From contig JNLK01000001.1 of NCBI GenBank assembly GCA_000703065.1, positions 558,001 to 622,000 on the forward strand: DNA of 64,000 nucleotides, read 5' to 3'. The notes below the pieces were generated by a model. It ran no database searches. It worked only from the letters and a program-made list of their open reading frames with translations, and was not told the DNA's origin. The position numbers and the translations under genes were made by a program. Origin of the DNA: Lachnospiraceae bacterium AC2029 (GTDB lineage Bacteria; Bacillota; Clostridia; Lachnospirales; Lachnospiraceae). Each line of letters starts with the position of its first letter. Within the stretch, counting starts at the first letter, position 1. Shown here piece after piece: positions 24,855 through 33,495 of this stretch.

Positions 24855-26141
24855 TTATTTCAGCATCTGTACATTTTTCTGTGCCTGCTCCTGCAGTTCG
24901 GAAACCCTGGACCAGACTGTCTCATGCTTCTCTTTCAGGATCTTCTTCGCTTCTGCCGCCACCCGGTCGGTATTCAGGGGCAGGCCCGCAACGTCGAAGA
25001 ACTCATAGCCGTAATCCACCTCGCCGTAAAGGGCCTCCGTCTTATGACTGTCGGAACCCCAGAGCAGCACCGGCGTATGCCCCAGCAGCGCGATGATGGA
25101 CGCATGCCAGCGGCCGGACACGAACAAAGAGGCACCGGAGAGAACATAGTAAAGCTCATGGTAATTGCAGTTCTCCAGATTCACGCTGCAGACTCCGTTC
25201 TTGCGGATCACCTTGCAGATCTCCTCGTCCCGTCCGTTGTATCCGTCAATGAAAATGATGTTCGGACAGATCTTTTTCAGCCGGCGGATAAGACGCGTGT
25301 AGACCTCCTCGATATCCCACTTCACCTTCGTGTATTTGTTGCTGATACCGGAGGAATCACCGATGCAGATATAGGGCCTGGAGAAGTCGAAATCTGCCAG
25401 CACCGCCGGCTTCCGGACCTTGGAGTCCTTTTCAAAATCATGGGTCCACAGTGCATCGGGAACATAGGTAGCGTTCACCACACCCCAGTCCTCCAGCACC
25501 GCCAGGGACTTCTTCTCGCGCACATAGATCCCGTCCATCTTCGGATAGATCTCGCGGATGATCCTCTTGATGTCGCGGTTCTGCGGATCCACCGTATGGT
25601 TCAGGATGTAACAGGGCTTTTTGAAAATGTACTTCGCCAGATAGGAAATGAACAGGATGTAGCGTCCGCCGATCCTGTAACGACCGTAGGCGTCCGTTCC
25701 GTTTACGATATTTCCCTCGCCCTGGACGATGACCACCTCCGCCCACTCAAGAAGCTTCTTCTCATAGGCCCAGGCCTGTCCCTCCGTCACCTTCTTCGCA
25801 AACTCCGGATATTTATCCAGACGCGCCGGAACCGGGTCCGAGGCACTTGCCTTACTGTTCTTCTTTGCACGGGCGTTCTTGACCTTGCTGTAGATGCCCA
25901 CCTTCTGCGTCGCATTTCTCACAAATGATTTCACGCCGGAGGACTGCTTCGGCGCCCCGACGGAATACTCTCCCCAGCCCTCCACCGGCGTCTGGCCGCT
26001 GAAGCTGCGGGAATCGATGATCTTCACTTCCGCATCCGGAGCCGCTCCGTGGATCAGATCCAGCATGGCCTCAGTGGTTGCTATCGCTCCGTAATTCTTC
26101 GCGGGGCGTACATCCCCGACAAAAAGGATATTCCTGTACAT
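24855..26141 (-). CDS. Polysaccharide pyruvyl transferase family protein
   Basis: 428 residues from ATG 26141, which has GGAG 7 nt upstream; an ATG 6 nt earlier overlaps the previous stop as ATGA. The family (CsaB/WcaK-like) adds pyruvate ketals from PEP to surface sugars. Family features are the N-terminal RNILFVGDVRPAKNYGAIAT, the central GEGNIVNG loop, and the C-terminal LFVSGRWHASIIALLGHTPV with its conserved Arg and His. A basic linker at about 80-105 is unusual. Gene overlap with the cytidylyltransferase shows tight coupling. Confidence 0.85.
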   Translation of the reverse strand: MYRNILFVGDVRPAKNYGAIATTEAMLDLIHGAAPDAEVKIIDSRSFSGQTPVEGWGEYSVGAPKQSSGVKSFVRNATQKVGIYSKVKNARAKKNSKASASDPVPARLDKYPEFAKKVTEGQAWAYEKKLLEWAEVVIVQGEGNIVNGTDAYGRYRIGGRYILFISYLAKYIFKKPCYILNHTVDPQNRDIKRIIREIYPKMDGIYVREKKSLAVLEDWGVVNATYVPDALWTHDFEKDSKVRKPAVLADFDFSRPYICIGDSSGISNKYTKVKWDIEEVYTRLIRRLKKICPNIIFIDGYNGRDEEICKVIRKNGVCSVNLENCNYHELYYVLSGASLFVSGRWHASIIALLGHTPVLLWGSDSHKTEALYGEVDYGYEFFDVAGLPLNTDRVAAEAKKILKEKHETVWSRVSELQEQAQKNVQMLK

Positions 26142-26143
26142 AA

Positions 26144-27316
26144 TCATTCTCCGTTTATCAGTCGATCGATCACCTCTCGGATCACGCCCTCGCCGCCCTT
26201 GGCTACGGTCACGTAGTCAGCCTCGGCCTTTACCTCCGGACGCGCGTCAGCCGGGCAGCAGCCGTAGCCGACCATGCGGATCGCCTCGATATCGTTGACG
26301 TCATCTCCCACATAGCAGACAGCCTCGGGGCCGATCCCGTATTCCTTACAGAGCCGGAGCACCGCTGCCTTCTTATCCTTGCAGCCTGCTTCAAGCGCAT
26401 CCAGCTTCAGCTTCTCCGCCCGTCTCCGGTTCAGGCCCACGGACTCGCTGGTAATGATCCCGGTCTTCACTCCCCTCTCACGCAGGAAGGAGAAGCCCAT
26501 GCCGTCCCGGGTGTTGAACTTCTTCAGCTCGTCCCCCTTCTCTGAATAATACATGCCGCCGTCCGTGAGGCATCCGTCACAGTCGGTGAGGAACAATTTG
26601 ATCTCGGGGATCTCCGAAGGTGCCGTGATCCCATTTTTCTTCATCAGCGCTTCGATGATGATCCAGTCGCTGGGTTCATCGATCTCAAAGGAGGTATCCG
26701 GATGCATCTCCACGGCCTTGATGTGGCCGGAGAGACGGTTCTTCGTTGCAAGCAGTGCTTCCTTCGAACAGATGTAAAATGCGCCGTTCTCCACCAGGTA
26801 TCCGTCGAACTCCTGACGACGGGGACGATGAAACACATCGTAATTGGTGGGTGCGGCGTAGCCCTCAGCGTCCTCTGCCCAGTGGAACCGCTTCTCGCGG
26901 ACCACGGACAACACGCTGTCCACGCCTTCCTCCCTGTATGCTTCGAAGCCCCGGTCCAGATCCGCGCTCTGCAGCAGCGGAGACGTAGCCTGGACCAGAA
27001 CGATATTGTCAAATTCATACTCCGCAGCAAATTCCAGCATGGCGAATTCCGTGGATGCGGTATCGCTGGCGGACTCGGCGGAACGGCCGATCACCTCTGC
27101 CTTGGAGAAAAGCTCCGCCTCGGAACCCTTCTGAAAGGACTCCACGGTCTCGCGGATCCGGTCGCTATCGGTGGCGATGTACACCTTGTCGATGTCCCTG
27201 CAGCCACAGGCAGCCCGTACGGTCCAGTAAACCAGCGGGCGTCCGTTGATGGGCTTGATGTTCTTCAGCGGGATTGATTTGCTTCCACCCCGTACGGGGA
27301 TGTATGCGACATTCAT
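26144..27316 (-). CDS. neuA: Bifunctional CMP-nonulosonate cytidylyltransferase / KdsC-type HAD phosphatase
   Basis: 390 residues. Residues 1-225 are an acylneuraminate cytidylyltransferase: VAYIPVRGGSKSIPLKNIK binds CTP, with ATDSDRI and QATSPL motifs behind it; it activates a nonulosonic acid to its CMP form. Residues 232-390 are a HAD phosphatase of the KdsC type with LFLTDCDGCLTDGG (nucleophile and acid Asp), GIITSE, and YVGDDVNDIEAI. Domain order matches animal CMAS and certain bacterial KDN enzymes. The phosphatase keeps both Asp, so it may be active on a 9-phosphate. GGAGG precedes the start. It follows neuB after an 80-nt gap with a hairpin. Confidence 0.88.
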   Translation of the reverse strand: MNVAYIPVRGGSKSIPLKNIKPINGRPLVYWTVRAACGCRDIDKVYIATDSDRIRETVESFQKGSEAELFSKAEVIGRSAESASDTASTEFAMLEFAAEYEFDNIVLVQATSPLLQSADLDRGFEAYREEGVDSVLSVVREKRFHWAEDAEGYAAPTNYDVFHRPRRQEFDGYLVENGAFYICSKEALLATKNRLSGHIKAVEMHPDTSFEIDEPSDWIIIEALMKKNGITAPSEIPEIKLFLTDCDGCLTDGGMYYSEKGDELKKFNTRDGMGFSFLRERGVKTGIITSESVGLNRRRAEKLKLDALEAGCKDKKAAVLRLCKEYGIGPEAVCYVGDDVNDIEAIRMVGYGCCPADARPEVKAEADYVTVAKGGEGVIREVIDRLINGE

Positions 27317-27345
27317 AAAAACCTCCGTCTTTATAAAGACGAAAT

Positions 27346-27376
27346 GCCGGAGCTTCTTTTGAAAGAATCCTCCGGC
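27346..27376 (-). other. Intercistronic hairpin between neuB and neuA
   Basis: On the minus strand GCCGGAG (plus 2 nt) and TTCTTT pair with AAAGAA and GCTCCGGC around a 2-nt loop, about 13 bp in all. No T run, so it probably sets mRNA stability or relative expression rather than ending transcription. Confidence 0.55.
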
Positions 27377-27396
27377 CCATCGCCTATCTGTATTGA

Positions 27397-28266
27397 CTAA
27401 TGCTTGCGATATTTCAGTTTGTCACGCTGCACCTGCTCGATCGGAAGGATATCCTCCGACTTGTAGGTAAGCGCATCGTGAACCGCATTCAGATTGCGTA
27501 CCAGCTTGCGGATGCCGTCCGGCTCCAGGGATGCCGCATGATCGGTTCCCTTCCAGGTACGGTCCAGGGTGTAGTGACGCTCGATATACTCTGCGCCAAG
27601 TGTGTAGGCTGCCACATCCACGGCGATCCCCAGATGATGTCCGGAGAATCCGATGGCCTTCACACGGTGCTCGTACTGCTCCTTCATCCGGGTGATCTCC
27701 AGAAGGCAGATATCCTTGAAGGGTACCGGATAACCGGATGTGCAGTTATAAAGGATCAGGTCCTTGGCACGGTTATTCTTCTCGAAGAGCTGTACCACCT
27801 GCTCCTCCTCTTCCTTCGTGGTCATACCGAAGGACAGCTGGATCTCGCCTTCGTAATTATCACACAGCCACTGCAGCATTTCGAAATGCGTATTGCATGC
27901 GGAAGGGATCTTGATAAACTTCGGATTCAGGGAGGTGATCTCCTTTGCACTGGTCAGGTCCCAAACCGATGTGGAATAAATAATCCCGGCTTCCTCGCAC
28001 CATGCCTTCAGCTGTCTGTGCTGATCTACATCGAACTCCAGGAACTCACGATGTGCACCATAGGTATCACCATAAGAATTTGCCGGATTCGGATGCGGTG
28101 CATTATACTGCTCCGGTGTGAGAAGCTCCTTCGGACAACGCTTCTGGAACTTGATAGCATCTGCTTTACAGAAGTAAGCCGCAGTCTGGATCAGATCCTT
28201 GGCAATCTCCATCTGACCCATATGATTACAACCGGCCTCCGCGATCACAAAAGGTTTCTTGTACAT
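27397..28266 (-). CDS. neuB: NeuB-family nonulosonic acid (9-phosphate) synthase without SAF domain
   Basis: 289 residues from ATG 28266 with AGGAGGA 7 nt upstream. Condenses PEP with a ManNAc- or hexose-type aldose to make a nine-carbon acid. The TIM barrel is complete: FVIAEAGCNHMGQMEIAKDL, DAIKFQKR, YSTSVWD, KIPSACNTHF, GFSGHHLGIA and YIERHYTLDRTWKGTDHAAS. The usual C-terminal antifreeze-like SAF domain of about 60 residues is absent and the protein stops at the end of the barrel. First gene of the sugar operon. With no NeuC epimerase nearby and a phosphatase fused to NeuA, a KDN-9-phosphate or Neu5Ac-9-phosphate route is plausible. Confidence 0.88.
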   Translation of the reverse strand: MYKKPFVIAEAGCNHMGQMEIAKDLIQTAAYFCKADAIKFQKRCPKELLTPEQYNAPHPNPANSYGDTYGAHREFLEFDVDQHRQLKAWCEEAGIIYSTSVWDLTSAKEITSLNPKFIKIPSACNTHFEMLQWLCDNYEGEIQLSFGMTTKEEEEQVVQLFEKNNRAKDLILYNCTSGYPVPFKDICLLEITRMKEQYEHRVKAIGFSGHHLGIAVDVAAYTLGAEYIERHYTLDRTWKGTDHAASLEPDGIRKLVRNLNAVHDALTYKSEDILPIEQVQRDKLKYRKH

Positions 28267-28319
28267 AAATAAATCCTCCTTTTCGGGATTCAAACTTTTC
28301 CGATAAAAATACTTTAAAC

Positions 28320-28348
28320 AGATTACCACATTTCCCCGAAAAAAACAA
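28320..28348 (-). promoter_or_regulatory. neuB operon promoter
   Basis: TTGTTT (28348-28343) and TAATCT (28325-28320) on the minus strand, 17 bp apart, with TGG before the -10. The IS200/IS605 element ends about 60 bp upstream, leaving this promoter intact. Confidence 0.6.
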
Positions 28349-28428
28349 CAAAAGACGCACACGGATTCGGCGTTTTTTCTCTTTTCTCACGCAGAAGAGC
28401 GTGGTACAATATAGCCCGTTGTCAACTA

Positions 28429-28450
28429 CCACGCACCTAAAGGTACGTGG
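28429..28450. repeat. Subterminal hairpin at the tnpB end of the IS
   Basis: CCACGCACC and GGTACGTGG pair with one mismatch round a short TAAA loop. It is the kind of imperfect hairpin recognised by Y1 transposases, and lies 106 bp downstream of the tnpB stop, where the guide RNA of a TnpB element would be encoded. Confidence 0.65.
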
Positions 28451-28556
28451 CTTGCGACTCCCCTGTAGTTCGTTGCAATAACTCCTACATTTTGTCGGTG
28501 TAACTTCCGTGGGGTCGCATCATGGGACGGTTGACACCGCCCCTTACGACAAAGAT

Positions 28557-29696
28557 TTACTCTGCCGTATCTGTATCAGGTACTTGGTTATCTTCAAGAT
28601 AGTTGATTCCCATGCGATACAGATTCATAGCTCCAATGCGGTCATCGTTTGATTTATAGCCACAGTTCTTACAGGCAAACAGATGTATCTTCTTGTTGCG
28701 GTTAGACTTTTCAATATGTCCACATACAGGACAGCACTGGCTCGTATAACGAGGATTAACCTTAATAACAGCAGACTGATTCTGTTTAGCCTTGTAGATA
28801 AGCTTCTGTTCAAGGTCATAGAAAGACCATGATACAGAAACATAGCGGTCTTTAGTCCTGACACGCTCTGTGGCGTTGCGAACGCCCGACAAATCTTCAA
28901 GAACAAAGAGCGTATGCTTCGGATTGCTCTCAACGAGTGCCTTTGATACCTGGTGGTTAACATCCTGCATCCAACGGTTTTCTCGCTGACCGATAGCTTT
29001 AAGCCTACGTCTTGATGATGGAGTCTGACGCATTTGGAGTTCCTTTCGAAGTTTTGCATAGCTTGCACGTTTCTGCTTGATGGCTTTACCGCTTACAAAA
29101 CCAGACTTGTGCCTACTACCATAGGTGGCAACAACAAAGTTGATACCCCTGTCGATACCTACAACATTGCAGATATCGGAAACATTACTTTCCTCGATAT
29201 CATAAGTAACGGGGATATGCAAAAAATACTTACCATGCTTGTTTACGAGCTTGGCTGTGCCGAACTTATAGATTGTGTGGTCAAAATATTTAGACATACC
29301 CTCGGCGAAATAAGGTAACTTGACACGACCATTCAGTGTATTGACTGAAAAACAGTTTTGCGTAAGGGAATAATCCCTGTTCCAAACAAGGTCATACTGA
29401 GGCTTCTTGAAAGATGGTTGAATCCACTCTTTCTGATTTTCGAGAATAGTCTTATATCTTGCGATAACAGTCTTAAATACAGACTGTGCCATCTGAGATT
29501 TAAGCCCAAACTTCTCTCGAAGTGTGGAGTATAAAACCTTATTAAGTGAGAACTGTTTCAGGTCGTGAGTATGGAACACATAGTCAGATACATAATTACA
29601 TGCATCAGAATAAACAGACATAGTTTCATCAAGTAGAACCTTACTGTCTGGCGTGGCTGCAATCTGAATTTTAGCTGTAACTGTCATCTGTTCCAT
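28557..29696 (-). CDS. tnpB: TnpB, RNA-guided nuclease of IS605 (OrfB)
   Basis: About 379 residues (MEQMTVTAK start; ATG codons at 29699 and 29708 are also possible). A RuvC-like nuclease with catalytic Asp in VVGIDRGINFV, Glu in LFVLEDLSG and Asp in SNDDRIGAMNL, and a four-Cys zinc finger (CCPVCGH...CKNCGYK). All key residues are present, so it may be active. TnpB cuts the donor site after transposon loss, using a guide RNA that covers the right end of the element, here the sequence between 28557 and about 28420. It is not needed for transposition itself. Confidence 0.92.
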   Translation of the reverse strand: MEQMTVTAKIQIAATPDSKVLLDETMSVYSDACNYVSDYVFHTHDLKQFSLNKVLYSTLREKFGLKSQMAQSVFKTVIARYKTILENQKEWIQPSFKKPQYDLVWNRDYSLTQNCFSVNTLNGRVKLPYFAEGMSKYFDHTIYKFGTAKLVNKHGKYFLHIPVTYDIEESNVSDICNVVGIDRGINFVVATYGSRHKSGFVSGKAIKQKRASYAKLRKELQMRQTPSSRRRLKAIGQRENRWMQDVNHQVSKALVESNPKHTLFVLEDLSGVRNATERVRTKDRYVSVSWSFYDLEQKLIYKAKQNQSAVIKVNPRYTSQCCPVCGHIEKSNRNKKIHLFACKNCGYKSNDDRIGAMNLYRMGINYLEDNQVPDTDTAE

Positions 29697-29707
29697 CATG
29701 CACCTCA

Positions 29708-29736
29708 TTGATAATTCACTAAGAATATGATATAAT
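29708..29736 (+). promoter_or_regulatory. Central IS promoter for the small ORF and tnpA
   Basis: TTGATA (29708-29713) and perfect TATAAT (29731-29736), 17 bp apart. A minus-strand promoter for tnpB (TTGACT and TATCAT, 17 bp apart) overlaps it, and both lie inside the inverted repeat CACTAA/TTAGTG, a possible operator. Confidence 0.7.
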
Positions 29737-29772
29737 AGCTGTTAGTGAAAGTCAATATGCAAGGAGTTTTTT

Positions 29773-29943
29773 ATGGAAGACTGGCTCAAAGATGCGAAGG
29801 AATTAGCAAAATCCGAAGCTGAGTATTTTGTTAAGAACTTAATAGATGTGGCAAATACAAATAAACTTGATGCAGAATGGTTTGTGGAGGAGGTTGTTAA
29901 AAATATCCACAAGATTAAGGGTAATCCAAACGAAAGCGATTAA
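29773..29943 (+). CDS. Small acidic protein carried by the IS, upstream of tnpA
   Basis: 56 residues: MEDWLKDAKELAKSEAEYFV at the start, ending KIKGNPNESD. AAGGAG lies 7 nt before the ATG, and tnpA starts 3 nt after its stop, so the pair is translationally coupled. Predicted all-helical, no membrane segment, acidic first half and mixed second half. I do not recognise a family. Its place ahead of a tnpA that lacks its own clear ribosome-binding site suggests that it controls or assists TnpA. Confidence 0.75.
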   Translation: MEDWLKDAKELAKSEAEYFVKNLIDVANTNKLDAEWFVEEVVKNIHKIKGNPNESD

Positions 29944-29946
29944 CCT

Positions 29947-30351
29947 ATGGATAACAGATATAATCGCCGTAACAGGCGTAAGTATAGTCTAAAAGTACAT
30001 ATTGTCCTTGTCACCAAGTACCGCAAACAAATACTTAAAAGTTCTATTGCGGACGATGTAAAACAAAAGATTTACGATATCTGCAATTCCAAAGGATATG
30101 GCATCATTGCTATGGAAACCGACAAAGACCATATACACTTTCTGATAAGCTACGATACTACGGATAGAGTATGCGACATTGTTAAGCTGATTAAACAGCA
30201 AACAACGTATTATCTATGGCAGAAATATCCAAGTTTTCTGTCTGAGTGCTATTGGAAGCATAAGATATTTTGGTCTGACGGGTATTTTGCCTGTAGCATT
30301 GGCGAAGTATCATCAGCTACTATACAAAAGTACATCGAAAGTCAAGGTTAA
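29947..30351 (+). CDS. tnpA: IS200-like Y1 transposase TnpA
   Basis: 134 residues, full length. A HUH single-strand transposase: the metal-binding motif is DHIHFLIS and the nucleophile Tyr is in the C-terminal helix (IQKYIESQG). It excises and inserts one strand, mostly at replication forks, using the end hairpins. The N-terminus (HIVLVTKYRKQIL) is diagnostic. It is translated from the end of the small ORF. Confidence 0.93.
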   Translation: MDNRYNRRNRRKYSLKVHIVLVTKYRKQILKSSIADDVKQKIYDICNSKGYGIIAMETDKDHIHFLISYDTTDRVCDIVKLIKQQTTYYLWQKYPSFLSECYWKHKIFWSDGYFACSIGEVSSATIQKYIESQG

Positions 30352-30429
30352 TGGCTACGGATTTACAAGGCTCCTCCCCCCGCCCGAGGGCAGTGGGTTT
30401 CCGCCTACATCAAACGAAAGGTTTTACTT

Positions 30430-31542
30430 ATGAAAAACCGACTTATGAAAACAATTAAATCTGACCCGATCCTTGTGATCTCCGGCGTTCTGGCTCTGAT
30501 CTCCTGCTTTTTCGTCACACCGGACAGTGAGTATCTGAACTATCCGGACTTCCGGACCCTTGCCATCCTCTTCTCCCTGATGCTGGTGGTGAGTGCGCTG
30601 GTGCGGATCGGAACCTTCGACTATCTGACCGGAAGACTTCTCGGGCGGATCCACACGGAACGCTATGTAACGCTGTTCCTTGTGATCCTCTCCTTCTTCC
30701 TGAGCATGCTTCTGACAAATGACGTCACGCTGGTCACTCTGGTTCCCTTCGCGTTACTTCTCCTGAAGTCCTTCGGAGACCGGAGACGGACGGTCTACAC
30801 CCTGATCCTGATGACCATCGGCGCAAACCTGGGCAGCATGCTGACCCCCATCGGAAATCCGCAGAATCTGTATCTTTTCAGTAAATACGGCTTCTCCCTG
30901 TCAGACTTCACACTGACCATGCTTCCCTACACCATCGGGGCTTTGGCACTGCTTGTGATCTGCGTCTTCTTCCTGAACCGGACGGACCACACCATGGATA
31001 CGGCGTCCCTCACACCTGCGCAGGCACCGCCGGTGTCCAGGGTGCTTCTCTACTCGGGACTCTTCATCGTCTGTCTTCTGACAGTGGCCGGAGTTCTGCA
31101 CTACGGGATCATGCTTGCCATCGTCGTGGTGGTGATGCTTCCGGCGGACCGGCGTGCCTTCCTGAAGGTGGACTACGCTCTTCTTCTCACCTTCCTGTTC
31201 TTCTTTATTCTGATCGGGAATCTGAAGCGGATCGATGTGATCCAGAACACTCTCAGTACGATCATCGATGCAAATGTGACTGTGACCGCTGTCCTCTCCT
31301 CGCAGGTGATCAGTAATGTGCCTGCGGCGATGCTGCTGTCAGCCTTCACCGAGCAGGGACATGCTCTGCTGGTGGGCGTAAATCTCGGCGGACTCGGTAC
31401 CCTTATTGCCAGTATGGCCAGCCTCATAACCTACAAATTCTATGCGAAGGAACGGCAGCCCGGTGAGCATTACATGCTGAAATTCACCGTGCTGAACCTG
31501 ATCTTCCTGGCGGTGCTGCTGACGATGAATCTGTGGGTGTGA
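30430..31542 (+). CDS. SLC13/ArsB/CitMHS-type anion permease
   Basis: 370 residues with about 10-11 membrane segments. Members of this ion-transporter superfamily move dicarboxylates, citrate, sulfate or arsenite. Conserved features are the LTNDVTLVTLVPFALLLL loop, the NLGSMLTPIGNPQNLYLFSK signature near residue 140 and the second SNVPAAMLLSAF repeat near 290, which together form the anion site. At 370 residues it is shorter than most (about 420). Weak AAAGG 10 nt upstream. The IS ends directly upstream, so its native promoter may have been replaced. Confidence 0.82.
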   Translation: MKNRLMKTIKSDPILVISGVLALISCFFVTPDSEYLNYPDFRTLAILFSLMLVVSALVRIGTFDYLTGRLLGRIHTERYVTLFLVILSFFLSMLLTNDVTLVTLVPFALLLLKSFGDRRRTVYTLILMTIGANLGSMLTPIGNPQNLYLFSKYGFSLSDFTLTMLPYTIGALALLVICVFFLNRTDHTMDTASLTPAQAPPVSRVLLYSGLFIVCLLTVAGVLHYGIMLAIVVVVMLPADRRAFLKVDYALLLTFLFFFILIGNLKRIDVIQNTLSTIIDANVTVTAVLSSQVISNVPAAMLLSAFTEQGHALLVGVNLGGLGTLIASMASLITYKFYAKERQPGEHYMLKFTVLNLIFLAVLLTMNLWV

Positions 31543-31550
31543 CAGGAATA

Positions 31551-31592
31551 AAGAACGCCTCCGGATCATCGATTTGACCCGGAGGCGTTCTT
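31551..31592. terminator. Bidirectional terminator between the permease and sufU
   Basis: AAGAACGCCTCCGG (31551-31564) pairs perfectly with CCGGAGGCGTTCTT (31579-31592), 14 bp with a 14-nt loop. It serves the permease (plus) and the suf operon (minus), whose last stop is at 31614. Confidence 0.85.
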
Positions 31593-31613
31593 CAGTTAGC
31601 CGTGGTGCCATGA

Positions 31614-32072
31614 TCACTCCTCTTCGGTCGTGACCTCGGTTGCTTCGCCTTTCTCCAAAATTTGTTCCAGGGTCCTCCAGCCAAGCACGGCGCATTTGAC
31701 GCGAGCCGGCATATGGGAGATATCCTGCAGGGAGGAAGCCTCCTCCAGCAGCTCCAGCTCTTCCTCTGACACCTTGCCCTTGATCATCTTCATGAAGGTG
31801 TCCTTCAGGGCCAGGGCTTCCTCTGTCGTCCTGCCGATCACCAGCTCCAGCATCATGTCCGCGCTGGCCTGTGAGATGGCGCAGCCGTCACCGATGAAGG
31901 CTCCGTCCTCGATGACTCCGTTCTCCCCCAGCTTCAGCTGCAGGGTCACGTCGTCTCCGCAGGAGGGATTCACCCCGCGCATGGAGGCTGTAGGGTCGAT
32001 CAGCGGATGCTTATAGATCGGATGCAGGTTATGCTCCGTCAATATTTCGTTGTAAAATGTACGGTTCTGCAT
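31614..32072 (-). CDS. sufU: SufU, zinc-dependent sulfur acceptor/assembly protein
   Basis: 152 residues from ATG 32072 (GAAAGGAAATC upstream). Takes persulfide sulfur from SufS in Gram-positive Fe-S assembly. The three Cys ligands are in NPSCGDDV, DGCAISQAS and VKCAVLGW, and the characteristic insertion of SufU relative to IscU is present (FMKMIKGKVSEEELELLEEAS). An open frame continues 63 nt upstream but through a repeat. Last gene of sufCBDSU, 136 nt after sufS with dispersed repeats between. Confidence 0.94.
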   Translation of the reverse strand: MQNRTFYNEILTEHNLHPIYKHPLIDPTASMRGVNPSCGDDVTLQLKLGENGVIEDGAFIGDGCAISQASADMMLELVIGRTTEEALALKDTFMKMIKGKVSEEELELLEEASSLQDISHMPARVKCAVLGWRTLEQILEKGEATEVTTEEE

Positions 32073-32102
32073 GTGATTTCCTTTCCATGTCCTTATATCA
32101 GT

Positions 32103-32206
32103 GTCATTCTGAGGCCGCAGGCACACCCATGTCATTCTGAGGCCGCAGGCCGAAGAATCTTACGATTGGTGATGCCGGAAAGATCCTTCGCTTCGCTCAG
32201 GATGAC
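32103..32206. repeat. Cluster of dispersed repeats between sufS and sufU
   Basis: Two 20-nt copies of GTCATTCTGAGGCCGCAGGC (32103-32122 and 32131-32150) are followed by AGATCCTTCGCTTCGCTCAG and GATGAC (32181-32206), the same unit as in the array at 36.1 kb. They lie inside the suf operon. Confidence 0.75.
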
Positions 32207-32208
32207 TA

Positions 32209-33429
32209 TCAGTCTTTATACCCCATAAACGGGCGGATATTCCGGATGCCCTCCGCCAGCTGCTCCACCTCTGCCTCGGTGTTGTAGAACATCAGGCTGG
32301 CTCTTGTGGTGGAAGGGATCCCGATATGCTGATGCAGGGGCTCTGCACAGTGATGTCCTGCCCGCACGGCCAACTTCTGATCCGCCAGGATGGCTGCCAC
32401 ATCGTGAGGATGTACGCCCTCCACCCGGAAGGTAAAAATGCCGTGATGGCCCTCTGCCGTATCCGCACCCACCAGTTCGATATGGGGGATGGCCTTGATC
32501 CTCTCAAATGCCAGACGGGACAGTTCTGTCTCCCGCGCTATGATCTCGTCCATTCCGATGGCTTCCAGATAGTCAATGGCCGCTGCCAGTCCTACGGCTC
32601 CTCCGGCATTCACGGTCCCTGCCTCAAACTTGTGGGGAAGCTCCGCATAGGTCACCTCCGTCAGGGACACGGTCTCGATCATCTCTCCTCCGGTCAGGAA
32701 GGGAGGCATCTTATCCAGCAACTTCTCCTTTCCGTACAGCACACCGATCCCCATGGGGGCCAGCATCTTATGTCCGGAAAATGCCAGGAAGTCCACATCC
32801 AGCTCCTGTACATCCGTCTTTCCGTGGGGCACGCTCTGGGCGCCGTCCGCCACATAGTAAGCTCCGTATTTATGGGCAACCGCTGCCAGTGACTTCACAT
32901 CGTTCATTTGTCCGAAGACATTTGACATGGCAGTCAGTGCCACGATCTTCGTCCTCTCGGACATCAGCTCCTCCAGCTTCTCCGGCAGGAAGCTTCCGTC
33001 CTTCTCAGGAGCCAGATACTTCACCACGGCTCCCGCGCGTCTTGCGGCATGCTGCCAGGGAAGCAGATTGCTGTGATGCTCCACCACGCTGCATACTACC
33101 TCGTCGCCCTCCTGAAGAAGCAGCTCTCCCAGGCTGTATGCCACCAGATTGAGACTCTCTGACGCATTTCTCGTGAAAATGATCTCCGCTGAGGATGCGG
33201 CGTTCACAAAGCCCGCCACCCTGTCTCTTGCCGCCTCGTAGGCGTCCGTCGCTTCCACGGAAAGGTCATAAAGACCGCGGAAGGGATTCGCGTTCTTATG
33301 ATAATAAAACTGTTCCACCGCCTCGATCACCTGCGTAGGGCGCTGGGATGTGGCGGAATTATCCAGATATGCCAGGTCCGTCTTCCCGAAGAACGGGAAA
33401 TCCGCCCGGATCTCCTCTATCGTTTTCAT
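32209..33429 (-). CDS. sufS: Cysteine desulfurase SufS
   Basis: 406 residues, full length. PLP enzyme that removes sulfur from Cys and passes it to SufU. The pyridoxal Lys is in AFSGHKMLAPMGIGVLYG, and the group II active-site loop with Cys is AVRAGHHCAEPLHQHIG. The N-terminal AYLDNSATSQRP is conserved. GAGGAATTC precedes ATG. Sits between sufD (66 nt) and sufU. Confidence 0.96.
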   Translation of the reverse strand: MKTIEEIRADFPFFGKTDLAYLDNSATSQRPTQVIEAVEQFYYHKNANPFRGLYDLSVEATDAYEAARDRVAGFVNAASSAEIIFTRNASESLNLVAYSLGELLLQEGDEVVCSVVEHHSNLLPWQHAARRAGAVVKYLAPEKDGSFLPEKLEELMSERTKIVALTAMSNVFGQMNDVKSLAAVAHKYGAYYVADGAQSVPHGKTDVQELDVDFLAFSGHKMLAPMGIGVLYGKEKLLDKMPPFLTGGEMIETVSLTEVTYAELPHKFEAGTVNAGGAVGLAAAIDYLEAIGMDEIIARETELSRLAFERIKAIPHIELVGADTAEGHHGIFTFRVEGVHPHDVAAILADQKLAVRAGHHCAEPLHQHIGIPSTTRASLMFYNTEAEVEQLAEGIRNIRPFMGYKD

Positions 33430-33495
33430 TCTGAATTCCTCGTATCTTCCACTTTACCGGCCGGTATCGTCTGCCGGCAAATGTACCGCTCCGTC

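Larger units (their letters stand above)
28400..30420. mobile_element. IS200/IS605-family element with divergent tnpB and tnpA
   Basis: A roughly 2-kb unit inserted between the neuB promoter and an anion permease. It holds tnpB leftward, and a small ORF plus tnpA rightward, from a shared central promoter region. It has no terminal inverted repeats, as expected; instead each end carries a subterminal hairpin (28429-28450; and a CCGCCC/GGGC hairpin near 30380-30396). Exact ends are approximate. Confidence 0.8.
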
